Assembly (NCBI GenBank): GCA_900553965.1
Contig: USFX01000004.1
Location: forward strand, 1 to 31,003
From: an uncultured Prevotella sp.
Lineage (GTDB): Bacteria; Bacteroidota; Bacteroidia; Bacteroidales; Bacteroidaceae
Direction: 5' to 3'
DNA: 31,003 nt
This document shows positions 24,549-31,003 of the stretch, piece by piece. A program made the translations under genes and the position numbers. The notes below the pieces were generated by a model that saw only the letters and a program-made list of their open reading frames with translations, had not been told where the DNA came from and did no database searches. Position 1 is the stretch's first letter. Every line of letters begins with the position of its first letter.

Positions 24549-25145
24549 TTACTCCTGCAGCATCTGGTTTCTGACACGGCTCAGCGTTTCCGGCGTCATC
24601 TGCAAATAACTTGCAATATATACCAACGGGGCTCGCAACACAAGCTGAGGGTGCATCTTTACGAACTTTGAATAGCGGTCTTGCGCCGTCTCGAAGCGAA
24701 GCATATCGGCATGAATCTGACTCAGGATGAGCGATTCCTCCAGTATCTTTCTATAAAGAATCTGTATGTTCACACTTCTCATGGCCACCTGTTCAAGCAA
24801 CCTGCGCGGCATGGCGTAGATGACAGTCGGTTCAAGAGCGTGTATCTGCATACGGGCCGGCTCTTCCTTGAAAAGACTCTCTATGCACATCACGATATGG
24901 TTTTCCACCGCCATATATTCCGTGACCTCCTTGCCGTTCTTATGATAGAACTGCCGGACAAGCCCCTTGGCAATCCAGTAGATGTGCTCACAGGTCTCAC
25001 CCTCGGTAAGAATCTTTTCTCCTTTCTGAAATTTCATTGGCACAAGAACACTCTCCAGCACATCCAGCTCGTCATGAGTCATTGTACTGTAACGGCGGGC
25101 AAGTTCCCTGGCCACATCACGTTTCGCAAGTCCGATGTTTGGCAT
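24549..25145 (-). CDS. Crp/Fnr-family transcriptional regulator
   Basis: A 198-residue regulator with an N-terminal cyclic-nucleotide-binding-like beta-roll (about residues 25-120: FQKGEKILTEGETCEHIYWIAKG) and a C-terminal winged helix whose recognition segment is VYIASYLQMTPETLSRVR. There are no Cys residues arranged as in Fnr-type iron-sulfur sensors, and the Arg and Ser that hold cAMP in Crp are not evident, so the signal is unknown. It lies 43 nt downstream of lepA on the same strand. Its start codon is preceded by a canonical AAAGGAGG (complement of 25153-25160) at 7 nt, rare in this phylum. Confidence 0.9.
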   Translation of the reverse strand: MPNIGLAKRDVARELARRYSTMTHDELDVLESVLVPMKFQKGEKILTEGETCEHIYWIAKGLVRQFYHKNGKEVTEYMAVENHIVMCIESLFKEEPARMQIHALEPTVIYAMPRRLLEQVAMRSVNIQILYRKILEESLILSQIHADMLRFETAQDRYSKFVKMHPQLVLRAPLVYIASYLQMTPETLSRVRNQMLQE

Positions 25146-25152
25146 ACGATAT

Positions 25153-25160
25153 CCTCCTTT
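25153..25160 (-). promoter_or_regulatory. Strong Shine-Dalgarno sequence for the Crp-type gene
   Basis: AAAGGAGG on the minus strand, 7 nt before the ATG. Bacteroidota genes generally lack such sites, and I see no comparable non-coding one for the other genes here. Confidence 0.7.
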
Positions 25161-25188
25161 GATTTTGTTTTAGTGTCCGGTTACGTTT

Positions 25189-26970
25189 TTATTCGAGTTT
25201 GAGCACAGCCAGAAATGCCTTCTGCGGCACTTCCACATTGCCGATCTGCTTCATGCGCTTCTTTCCACGCTTCTGCTTCTCCAGCAACTTACGCTTACGG
25301 CTGACATCACCTCCATAGCATTTCGCCGTGACGTCTTTTCTAACACATTTTATAGTCTCCCGCGCAACAATCTTTGCCCCGATGGCAGCCTGAATGGCTA
25401 TGTCGAATTGCTGGCGCGGTATAAGTTCCTTTAGTTTCTCACACATCCGCCGTCCGAAGGTCACGGCATTGTCCTGATGTGTCAGCGTCGAGAGGGCATC
25501 GACAGGCTCACCGTTCAGCAGTATGTCCAGCTTTGCCAGTTTTGACGGGCGGAAACAGTCCACATGATAGTCGAACGACGCATATCCCTTCGATATACTC
25601 TTCAGCTTGTCATAGAAGTCTATCACAATCTCGCCCAACGGCAGCATGAAGTGAAGCTCCACACGGTTGCCACTCACATACTGCTGGTCCAGCAGCTCAC
25701 CGCGCTTGTCGAGACACAGCGTCATGATGGGTCCGATATAGTCGGCGGCGGTTATGATGGACGCTCTGATATACGGTTCCTCGATATGGTCGATGAGCGT
25801 CTGCTCCGGAAGTCCGGACGGATTGTGAACCTCCTTCACCCCACCCTGCTTGTCATAACACATATACGACACGTTCGGAACGGTCGTGATGACATCCATA
25901 TTGAACTCACGGTCGAGACGCTCCTGTACGATTTCCATATGCAGAAGTCCGAGGAAGCCGCATCGGAAACCGAATCCGAGCGCGACGGACGACTCCGGCG
26001 AGAAAGTCAGCGAGGCGTCGTTCAGCTGAAGCTTCTCCAGCGACGCCCGCAGGTTCTCATATTCCGATGGGTCTATCGGATAGACACCGGCAAAGACCAT
26101 TGGTTTGACTTCCTGGAATCCGTCAATCGCTGCATCACAGGGATTGGCGATATGTGTGATGGTGTCACCGACCTTCACTTCCTTGCTGTCCTTTATACCG
26201 CTGATGATATATCCGACATCGCCCGTTCCGAGTTCCTTGCGTGGAATCATATCCATCTTCAGAACACCGATTTCGTCAGCCACATATTCCATACCGGTAT
26301 TGAAGAACTTCACTTTGTCGCCCTGACGCAACACGCCGTTCTCAATCTTGAAATAAGCGATAATTCCGCGGAAGGAATTGAAGACCGAATCGAAAATCAG
26401 CGCCTGCAACGGTGCTTCGGCGTCGCCCGTCGGATGGGGGATGCGCTCCACCACGGCATCAAGGACATTCTGGATTCCTTCACCCGTCTTTCCGCTGGCC
26501 CTGATAATGTCGGAACGGTCACATCCGATGAGATCTATAATCTCGTCTTCCACCTCGTCAGGCATGGCGCTCGGCATATCAATCTTATTTATCACGGGGA
26601 TTATCTCAAGATTGTTGTCTATGGCCATGTATAGATTGGAGATTGTCTGCGCCTGTACTCCCTGTGTGGCATCGACCACCAGCAGCGCGCCTTCACAGGC
26701 AGCTATGCTTCGTGACACTTCATACGAGAAATCGACATGTCCCGGAGTGTCTATAAGATTCAGTATGTATTTCTCGCCGCCATGTACGTATTCCATCTGT
26801 ATGGCGTGGCTCTTTATCGTTATACCGCGCTCACGTTCCAAATCCATATCGTCAAGCATCTGTCCACCCGTAACCTGTATTGTCTTGGTGAACTCCAGCA
26901 TACGGTCAGCCAAAGTCGACTTTCCATGATCTATGTGAGCGATGATACAAAAGTTCCTTATATGTTCCAT
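25189..26970 (-). CDS. lepA: Elongation factor 4 (LepA), back-translocating GTPase
   Basis: A ribosome-associated GTPase acting on stalled ribosomes or in ribosome assembly. The length of 593 residues is normal. G1 is AHIDHGKST (11-19), G2/G3 are RERGITIKS and DTPGHVDF, and G4 is NKIDMPSA. The EF-G-like domains follow, with GLLHMEIVQERL. The LepA-specific C-terminal domain ends with KRGKKRMKQIGNVEVPQKAFLAVLKL, the family's hallmark tail. The start at 26970 (MEHIRNFCIIAHIDHGK) is standard. A promoter lies at 26995-27025; the Crp-type gene follows after 43 nt. Confidence 0.97.
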   Translation of the reverse strand: MEHIRNFCIIAHIDHGKSTLADRMLEFTKTIQVTGGQMLDDMDLERERGITIKSHAIQMEYVHGGEKYILNLIDTPGHVDFSYEVSRSIAACEGALLVVDATQGVQAQTISNLYMAIDNNLEIIPVINKIDMPSAMPDEVEDEIIDLIGCDRSDIIRASGKTGEGIQNVLDAVVERIPHPTGDAEAPLQALIFDSVFNSFRGIIAYFKIENGVLRQGDKVKFFNTGMEYVADEIGVLKMDMIPRKELGTGDVGYIISGIKDSKEVKVGDTITHIANPCDAAIDGFQEVKPMVFAGVYPIDPSEYENLRASLEKLQLNDASLTFSPESSVALGFGFRCGFLGLLHMEIVQERLDREFNMDVITTVPNVSYMCYDKQGGVKEVHNPSGLPEQTLIDHIEEPYIRASIITAADYIGPIMTLCLDKRGELLDQQYVSGNRVELHFMLPLGEIVIDFYDKLKSISKGYASFDYHVDCFRPSKLAKLDILLNGEPVDALSTLTHQDNAVTFGRRMCEKLKELIPRQQFDIAIQAAIGAKIVARETIKCVRKDVTAKCYGGDVSRKRKLLEKQKRGKKRMKQIGNVEVPQKAFLAVLKLE

Positions 26971-26994
26971 TTACTTGTGTCTGCTTTAAAGTCG

Positions 26995-27025
26995 CAAAGA
27001 TAGTTAAAATCATGCTAAATGCAAA
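26995..27025 (-). promoter_or_regulatory. lepA promoter (TTTG-N19-TATCTTTG, minus strand)
   Basis: TTTG (complement of 27022-27025) and TATCTTTG (complement of 26995-27002) are 19 nt apart. The lepA ATG is 24 nt downstream. Confidence 0.8.
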
Positions 27026-27046
27026 ATAAATAGGACACATTTTTTA

Positions 27047-27145
27047 TTATATAGACGCAAACAGTGGCATAACGGCGGCCGCTGTCTTCGCATGCGTCAT
27101 AATCAGGGCTCCATACATGGCCATCAAAAGAAAGGAAAACACCAT
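27047..27145 (-). CDS. Putative 32-residue hydrophobic small protein
   Basis: A short frame starting MVFSFLLMAMYGALIM and ending AVMPLFASI. The first 16 or so residues are hydrophobic enough for one membrane segment; a His-Ala-Lys-Thr link and a second, weaker hydrophobic stretch follow. I recognise no family. The case for a real gene rests on context: a complete promoter at 27231-27261 fires toward it, a stable hairpin at 27156-27185 lies in the leader, and the ATG follows the hairpin by 10 nt. The frame stays open upstream to 27265, but that ATG lies upstream of the promoter. No terminator is seen after it, so the transcript could run into lepA. It could instead be a non-coding leader or small RNA. 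Confidence 0.4.
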   Translation of the reverse strand: MVFSFLLMAMYGALIMTHAKTAAAVMPLFASI

Positions 27146-27155
27146 AAAAGAAAAC

Positions 27156-27185
27156 AGGTAATCTATCTTCACAGACAGATTACCT
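27156..27185 (-). promoter_or_regulatory. Leader hairpin upstream of the small ORF
   Basis: AGGTAATCT (27156-27164) and AGATTACCT (27177-27185) pair perfectly; after one mismatch TCT/AGA adds three more pairs around a TCAC loop. It lies about 40-70 nt into the predicted minus-strand transcript, followed by TTTTCTTTT before the ATG. It could be an attenuator-like terminator, a translation control element or part of a small RNA. Confidence 0.5.
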
Positions 27186-27230
27186 TTAGGAAAATGATAA
27201 ATATAGATTAAAATTACTAGTTGTACGGTG

Positions 27231-27261
27231 CAAAGGTACGCATTATATCCTAATGTGCAAA
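27231..27261 (-). promoter_or_regulatory. Strong minus-strand promoter upstream of the small ORF (TTTG-N19-TACCTTTG)
   Basis: TTTG (complement of 27258-27261) and TACCTTTG (complement of 27231-27238) with 19-nt spacing: one of the best consensus matches in the window. No recognised gene starts directly behind it, only the small frame at 27047-27145 and then lepA, which has its own promoter. Confidence 0.8.
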
Positions 27262-27335
27262 ACATTTCGCCATTTTTTTCGGCCTTGTTTTCATTTTTTC
27301 ACTTATGCCGACATATCTTCACGTTACGTCTACAC

Positions 27336-27947
27336 CTATTTTTTCTGCCTTCCACCGCTGAAATGTTTCAGTTCGCTGTATATTCTCTGAACCGGAAGCC
27401 CCATGACGTTGAAATAGCTTCCGTTCAATCCTGTTACACCGATATAGCCGATCCATTCCTGAATACCATACGCTCCAGCTTTGTCGAACGGTTTATATTC
27501 GGTCACATAATAGTCAATCTCCTCGTCCGTCAGCATCTTGAAAGTCACACCCGTAGTTACGGAGAAACTGCGCTGCATGTCAGCCGTTGTCAGACAGACA
27601 CCCGTGACAACGCTGTGTGTCCGGCCGCTCAACTTGCGGAGCATGCGCACGGCATCGGCCGCATCAACCGGCTTCCCCAACACTTCGTCATCCACGATGA
27701 CCACCGTGTCGGCCGTAATCAACAGTTCATCGGTTTTCATAAATCCACGATTCCCCTCCGCCTTTTTCGTAGAAATATAGATAGGTACTTCTTGCGGTGA
27801 CAGACTGCCCTCCGGATAGGTTTCGTCGATGTCTTTCAGGACTCTCACTTCAAAATCTATTCCCAGTCCTGCGAGCAATTCACGCCGTCTTGGCGAGTTG
27901 CTCGCCAATATTATCTTATAATTCTTCAGATTGTCCAACATGTCCAT
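27336..27947 (-). CDS. maf: Maf family nucleotide pyrophosphatase
   Basis: A 203-residue Maf/Ham1-superfamily enzyme that hydrolyses non-canonical or excess nucleoside triphosphates (dTTP/UTP type in the YhdE branch). The signature SNSPRRRELLAGLG is near residues 16-29. ITADTVV with the following LGKP, SVVTGV, and the late DKAGAYGIQ block complete the family pattern. Substrate class is inferred from the general pattern only. It is the last gene of the operon nitroreductase-DUF2520-kdsC-maf, 15 nt after the kdsC-like gene. Confidence 0.93.
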   Translation of the reverse strand: MDMLDNLKNYKIILASNSPRRRELLAGLGIDFEVRVLKDIDETYPEGSLSPQEVPIYISTKKAEGNRGFMKTDELLITADTVVIVDDEVLGKPVDAADAVRMLRKLSGRTHSVVTGVCLTTADMQRSFSVTTGVTFKMLTDEEIDYYVTEYKPFDKAGAYGIQEWIGYIGVTGLNGSYFNVMGLPVQRIYSELKHFSGGRQKK

Positions 27948-27962
27948 ACCTTATTTTATATA

Positions 27963-28481
27963 TTACCACCCAAATGCCTTGGCGTCACTCAGCCATTTTC
28001 CTTGAGCTCTCAAGACTTGTTCTATCACGTCACGTCCGCAGCCATGTCCTCCACTGCGGTCGCTGATATATGTGCTCAGTGACTTTATGTCCGGACAGGC
28101 GTCAGCCGGACATACCGGACATCCGCAACGCTTCATTATCTCATAATCGGGAATGTCGTCCCCCATATAGAGAATCTCATCGTCACTGAATCCATACTTC
28201 TGAAGAAATTCGTCGTACGTCTTTATCTTGACAGCGCACCCCATATAGACGTCCTCCACGCCGAGGTTTGTGTATCTCCGCCGGACACTTTCCGTCGTTC
28301 CGCCGGTGATGATGGCGACGCGCAGTCCCAGCTTGCATGCCAGCTGTATGGCATATCCGTCCTTGATGTTCACGGTCCGCATTGGCTCGCCACCCGGATG
28401 CAGCGTTATCGTCTCGGCGCTCAGCACCCCGTCGACATCGAAGATGACGGCGCGTATCTTTGTCAGATCATAATTAATCAT
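27963..28481 (-). CDS. kdsC: KdsC-type HAD phosphatase (3-deoxy-manno-octulosonate-8-phosphatase)
   Basis: A 172-residue, cap-less HAD-superfamily phosphatase that removes the phosphate from KDO-8-P before KdsB activates KDO. Motif I is FDVDGVL with nucleophile Asp15 and Asp17, motif II is ITGG (Thr59), and motif III/IV is GDDIPD (107-112). RTVNIKDGYAIQLA, GLRVAIITGG and the C-terminal GGHGCGRDVIEQVL are characteristic of the KdsC group and set it apart from other small HAD phosphatases. The start overlaps the end of the DUF2520 gene by 8 nt, so translation is likely coupled; maf follows. Confidence 0.9.
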   Translation of the reverse strand: MINYDLTKIRAVIFDVDGVLSAETITLHPGGEPMRTVNIKDGYAIQLACKLGLRVAIITGGTTESVRRRYTNLGVEDVYMGCAVKIKTYDEFLQKYGFSDDEILYMGDDIPDYEIMKRCGCPVCPADACPDIKSLSTYISDRSGGHGCGRDVIEQVLRAQGKWLSDAKAFGW

Positions 28482-29253
28482 TGCGTTCTGCTTTACGGTG
28501 AATACTCATGCTCATCCGTTCATATATGTCTTTCACCAACGGATTGCCGCGCAGGAGCATGCTTTGGTTGCGGATGACATTTCCGTCATATCTCACGGCC
28601 GGACCTGTCTGGGCTTTCGCCGGCTCCATCTGGTGGACCTTGCGGACGGTCTCGTCTATCAGCGGATACATGACGTCAAACGACAGCCCCTGTTCAGCAA
28701 GGATATCTGCCGAGATGGCGTAACAGTGGTTTACGAAGTTGCATGCAAAGACAGCCGCGAGATGCAGATACTTGCGGTCCTCAGACGATAGTTCCGTGAC
28801 CTTACTGCTCACGCTTCCGGCCAATTCGCCTATAATCCGCATTGCACAATCGTCGTTGGCTTCAATGAAACAGGGAATTGTGTTGAAATCAACCTCACGG
28901 CCCTTTGAAAACGATTGCATGGGATAGAACACGCCGTAATGAAGCGCCATGCCGCTGAAAACATCCATCGGCATGCTGCCGGCAGTGTGCATAAAGACTT
29001 TCTGTTCCCTACCCTTGCATAGCTGCGGAATAAGGTCCGGCATAGCTGCGTCAGAGACTGCAATGATATATGCGTCAGCCTCATTGCTCAGAGTGGTTAT
29101 ATCCGACGTCGGCGAACCTCCGACTACCGCAGCCATTTCCGAAGCCGCCTCAATCGTTCTGCTGTAGACCTGCACAACGTCATGGCCGGCCTGAAGCAAT
29201 GCCCGTCCGAGATTGACGGCCAGCTTACCGGCACCTATAAAAACAATCTTCAT
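28474..29253 (-). CDS. Rossmann-like and DUF2520 domain-containing protein
   Basis: A 259-residue protein with an N-terminal NAD(P)-binding fold (FIGAGKLAVNLGRALLQAGHDVVQVYSR, residues 5-32) and a helical C-terminal DUF2520 domain (about 130-255), the arrangement seen in proteins annotated as F420-dependent NADP oxidoreductase-like or ketopantoate-reductase-like. The reaction is unknown. It lies 13 nt after the nitroreductase gene and overlaps the kdsC-like gene by 8 nt. The same neighbourhood with kdsC and maf is common in this phylum as far as I recall, but I could not check this. Confidence 0.85.
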   Translation of the reverse strand: MKIVFIGAGKLAVNLGRALLQAGHDVVQVYSRTIEAASEMAAVVGGSPTSDITTLSNEADAYIIAVSDAAMPDLIPQLCKGREQKVFMHTAGSMPMDVFSGMALHYGVFYPMQSFSKGREVDFNTIPCFIEANDDCAMRIIGELAGSVSSKVTELSSEDRKYLHLAAVFACNFVNHCYAISADILAEQGLSFDVMYPLIDETVRKVHQMEPAKAQTGPAVRYDGNVIRNQSMLLRGNPLVKDIYERMSMSIHRKAERND

Positions 29254-29266
29254 CTTTCCGACCTGT

Positions 29267-29794
29267 TCAGAATTTGTTGATGTGCACGTTCTCCCATTTG
29301 AGCCGTTCCTCGTTCTGCGGTTTGCGCTCGTCAGCCTTATGACCTACAGCCAACACACACAGCACGTCATAATTGTCCGGCATGCCGAGTATTCCGCGGA
29401 TGATGTTGCCGGCCGAGGTTCCGTCGCTCAGTCCGCGTCCGCGCATCTGAACCCAGCACGTGCCGAGCCCCAACTCTTCCGCCTGAAGCTGCATGGAGAT
29501 TGCCGCGATGGAGCCATCCTCCACCCAACAGTCATTCTGTTGCGGATCGCCGATGACCACGATGGCCAACGGCGCACCTTTCATGAACTGTGAGCCCATA
29601 TCCTTGGCGTCCGCCAGCTTCTCGATTGTGTCCTTTTCGTCTACTATGATGAAATGCCAGTTGCGCTGCCCTTTTGAGGTGGGAGCCATCAGACCTGCCC
29701 TCACAATCATTTTCACGTCATCCCCATCCAACTCACTGTCAGTAAACTTACGGTGACTGCGGCGTAACTGTACCAAATCTTTAAAGTCCGTCAT
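29267..29794 (-). CDS. Nitroreductase family protein (FMN-dependent)
   Basis: A 175-residue flavoprotein-type reductase. The N-terminal RRSHRKFTDSEL is the FMN phosphate-binding Arg-Ser-x-Arg signature. APTSKGQRNWHFIIV (about residues 36-50) and the later ELGLGTCWVQMRG and DVLCVLAVGHKADE blocks fit the small Bacteroidota nitroreductase group. The physiological substrate is not known. It is the first gene of a four-gene minus-strand operon (nitroreductase, DUF2520, kdsC, maf) and is divergent from the GNAT-like gene. Confidence 0.92.
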   Translation of the reverse strand: MTDFKDLVQLRRSHRKFTDSELDGDDVKMIVRAGLMAPTSKGQRNWHFIIVDEKDTIEKLADAKDMGSQFMKGAPLAIVVIGDPQQNDCWVEDGSIAAISMQLQAEELGLGTCWVQMRGRGLSDGTSAGNIIRGILGMPDNYDVLCVLAVGHKADERKPQNEERLKWENVHINKF

Positions 29795-29831
29795 TATAAA
29801 TCAAATTTTGTTGCTGATGTTAAAAACATTG

Positions 29832-29839
29832 CAAAGGTA
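29832..29839 (-). promoter_or_regulatory. Operon promoter -7 element TACCTTTG (nitroreductase side)
   Basis: CAAAGGTA on the plus strand, read as TACCTTTG toward the nitroreductase gene, 37 nt before its ATG. No TTTG is found at 19-21 nt upstream. Confidence 0.65.
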
Positions 29840-29893
29840 GGAATTAATATCCAAAATACTTTGCATGTATGATATTTTTAAGAAAAGATTTCG

Positions 29894-29901
29894 TATTTTT
29901 G
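29894..29901 (+). promoter_or_regulatory. GNAT-like gene -7 element TATTTTTG
   Basis: TATTTTTG ends only 4 nt before the ATG at 29906, so the transcript would be leaderless if this box is used and that start is right. Confidence 0.5.
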
Positions 29902-29905
29902 CGGA

Positions 29906-30883
29906 ATGAAAGAGCTTGTTACCACGATATACCAACATAGTGGTGACTTGCCGGACATGGAGTACCACAATTTTTTCCATAGCAAGTCGCTCTTTATGCT
30001 ATACGAACAGACGCCGCGCCAAAAACCTTACATGGCCGTAGTCAGGACGTCTGACGGTCGTGTTGTGGGCCATCTGCTGGCCGTTGTCAGACAACGGGCT
30101 TCTGTTTTTCCACCTTATATATATAGACACTGCCGCATCATGGGCGAAGGTGAATATATCGGAGACGCTCATGACGCCGGATTTTTTTTCGCCGAAGCCA
30201 TCCGGACACTTACACGGGAGCTTCATGGCCGCATACTCTACATCGAGTTGAGCCATCTCAGCCAGAAGATGTTCGGATACGGCCAGCTGCGCCGATACGA
30301 CTATTTCCCCGTCCATTGGATGAGCATCCACAACTCCCTTCACAGTCACGCCCCCGAGGAACGGCTATCGGAAAAAATGCTCCACCGCATCGAATCGGCA
30401 TACGCCAAAGGTGTCATCACCCGCGAAGCAGAAGGAGAAACAGAGTTGAAGGCCTGTTGCAAACTCCTTCGTGAGCACAATCTCTTCAAACCCAAACGCT
30501 ATATTCCAGACGACAGTTTCTTCTGTGCTCTCATTACTTCCGGTCACGGCCGCCTCTTTGTAACCATCTATAAGGACATCATTATCGGATGTTGTGTCTG
30601 CGCCTATTCCGAAAGCAACGCCTATCTGTGGTATGCCGCTTTCCGACGCAAGACATTCATCATGCTCCACCCTGACCTTCTCACCGTCTGGCACGCCATA
30701 CGTGACGCCTATGGACGCGGATGTGCTCACATCGAGTTCATGGACGTCGGACTTCCGCTACGCAAGAACCCTTTCCGCGAATTCATCCTGAGTTTCGGCG
30801 GCAAGCCCATCAGTACATACCGCTGGTTCCGCTTCTCCCCATCATGGCTGAACAACTTCCTTTCTTGGATTTATAGAAATTAA
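29906..30883 (+). CDS. GNAT/FemAB-like acyltransferase family protein
   Basis: A 325-residue cytosolic protein with the look of the FemAB/GNAT superfamily: an N-terminal NFFHSKSLFMLYEQTP segment, a beta-rich half with VVGHLLAVV, then a second half with IIGCCVCAYSESNAYLWYAAF, a helix YGRGCAHIEFMDVG and a terminal PFREFILSFGGKPISTYRWFRF. This last part resembles the strand-helix end of acyl-CoA N-acyltransferase folds, where the protein or peptide acceptor is unknown. I assign no substrate. The start follows the -7 element TATTTTTG by 4 nt; the next Met is residue 18, which would lose the conserved-looking N-terminus. It is divergent from the nitroreductase operon. Confidence 0.7.
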   Translation: MKELVTTIYQHSGDLPDMEYHNFFHSKSLFMLYEQTPRQKPYMAVVRTSDGRVVGHLLAVVRQRASVFPPYIYRHCRIMGEGEYIGDAHDAGFFFAEAIRTLTRELHGRILYIELSHLSQKMFGYGQLRRYDYFPVHWMSIHNSLHSHAPEERLSEKMLHRIESAYAKGVITREAEGETELKACCKLLREHNLFKPKRYIPDDSFFCALITSGHGRLFVTIYKDIIIGCCVCAYSESNAYLWYAAFRRKTFIMLHPDLLTVWHAIRDAYGRGCAHIEFMDVGLPLRKNPFREFILSFGGKPISTYRWFRFSPSWLNNFLSWIYRN

Positions 30884-31003
30884 TTCTCATGTCTTTGACA
30901 CGTAATAATAATATCACGGAATTTAACATTTGAAAATTCTCAAACCAGAGAGCGGCAAAGCCGAAATCCTGACATTCAGCCGCCGTCATCATCATGTTTT
31001 TGG
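30884..31003. other. Trailing sequence after the GNAT-like gene
   Basis: No gene or clear terminator is seen in the last 120 bp. A minus-strand frame enters from 30995 but overlaps the end of the GNAT-like gene and has no recognisable domain. Confidence 0.3.

Noticed and set aside
25564..26634. 356-codon plus-strand frame
   Set aside because: Antisense shadow of lepA, which has all GTPase motifs on the minus strand.
1..31003. Search for CRISPR arrays, transposases, integrases, toxin-antitoxin pairs, and phage or defence genes
   Set aside because: None of the reading frames shows such motifs and no regularly spaced repeats were seen.

Overview
This window looks like a chromosomal segment of a Bacteroidota bacterium, most probably a Prevotellaceae member. 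The evidence is the repeated Bacteroidota promoter pattern (TTTG, 19-20 nt, TAnnTTTG) in front of many genes on both strands, the general lack of Shine-Dalgarno sequences, a Rho factor with a long disordered insert, a targeting of family types typical of the phylum (LptF/G-type permease, M64 peptidase, hexameric glutamate dehydrogenase, malic enzyme fused to a phosphotransacetylase domain) and a moderate GC content. It is mostly housekeeping sequence. I see no phage, IS transposase, CRISPR array or obvious defence island.

Layout. 1-600: gene-free, with nested GC-rich repeats around GTAAGGGCCTTATTG. 608-2118: kdsB (CMP-KDO synthetase) and a tRNA/rRNA-type N6-adenine methyltransferase (TrmN6-like). 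2248-2320: tRNA-Lys(CTT) with its own promoter and terminator. 2453-8538: a tightly packed plus-strand run of lon, tgt, an LptF/LptG-family permease and a DEAD-box RNA helicase, closed by a perfect 26-bp hairpin. 11590-8648 (minus strand): rarA, a D-2-hydroxyacid dehydrogenase and a TRIC-type cation channel, running convergently to the first cluster. 11.6-12.57 kb: about 1 kb without a credible gene, again carrying pieces of the GGCCTTATTGCAA repeat. 12573-17833: rho, then an abutting/overlapping trio of a membrane-anchored MORN-GH25 lysozyme, a short HPPK-like protein and a secreted M64 metallopeptidase.

17952-18599 (minus): a TetR-type regulator, divergent from maeB (18782-21085), with a tandem pseudo-palindrome in its leader that may be its operator. 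21351-22688: gdhA with a good promoter and a strong terminator, then about 800 bp with no credible gene but with AT-rich palindromes. 23484-24323: an aldo/keto reductase. 24549-26970 (minus): lepA followed by a Crp/Fnr regulator with an unusually good Shine-Dalgarno sequence. 27047-27145 (minus): a possible 32-residue hydrophobic peptide with its own strong promoter and a leader hairpin. 29794-27336 (minus): a compact operon nitroreductase - DUF2520 Rossmann protein - kdsC-like phosphatase - maf. 29906-30883: a GNAT/FemAB-like protein that appears to be transcribed almost leaderless.

Functional threads. kdsB and kdsC (KDO activation and KDO-8-P dephosphorylation) and the LptF/G-type permease all serve lipopolysaccharide assembly. 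maeB and gdhA sit together at the pyruvate/malate and glutamate/2-oxoglutarate nodes. lon, rho, lepA, rarA, tgt, TrmN6 and the RNA helicase are protein, RNA and DNA maintenance functions. Several annotated-looking long starts (lon, rarA, tetR, maeB) are corrected here because the promoter -7 element lies inside or downstream of the longer reading frame. All family assignments come from reading motifs by eye; no database search was run.
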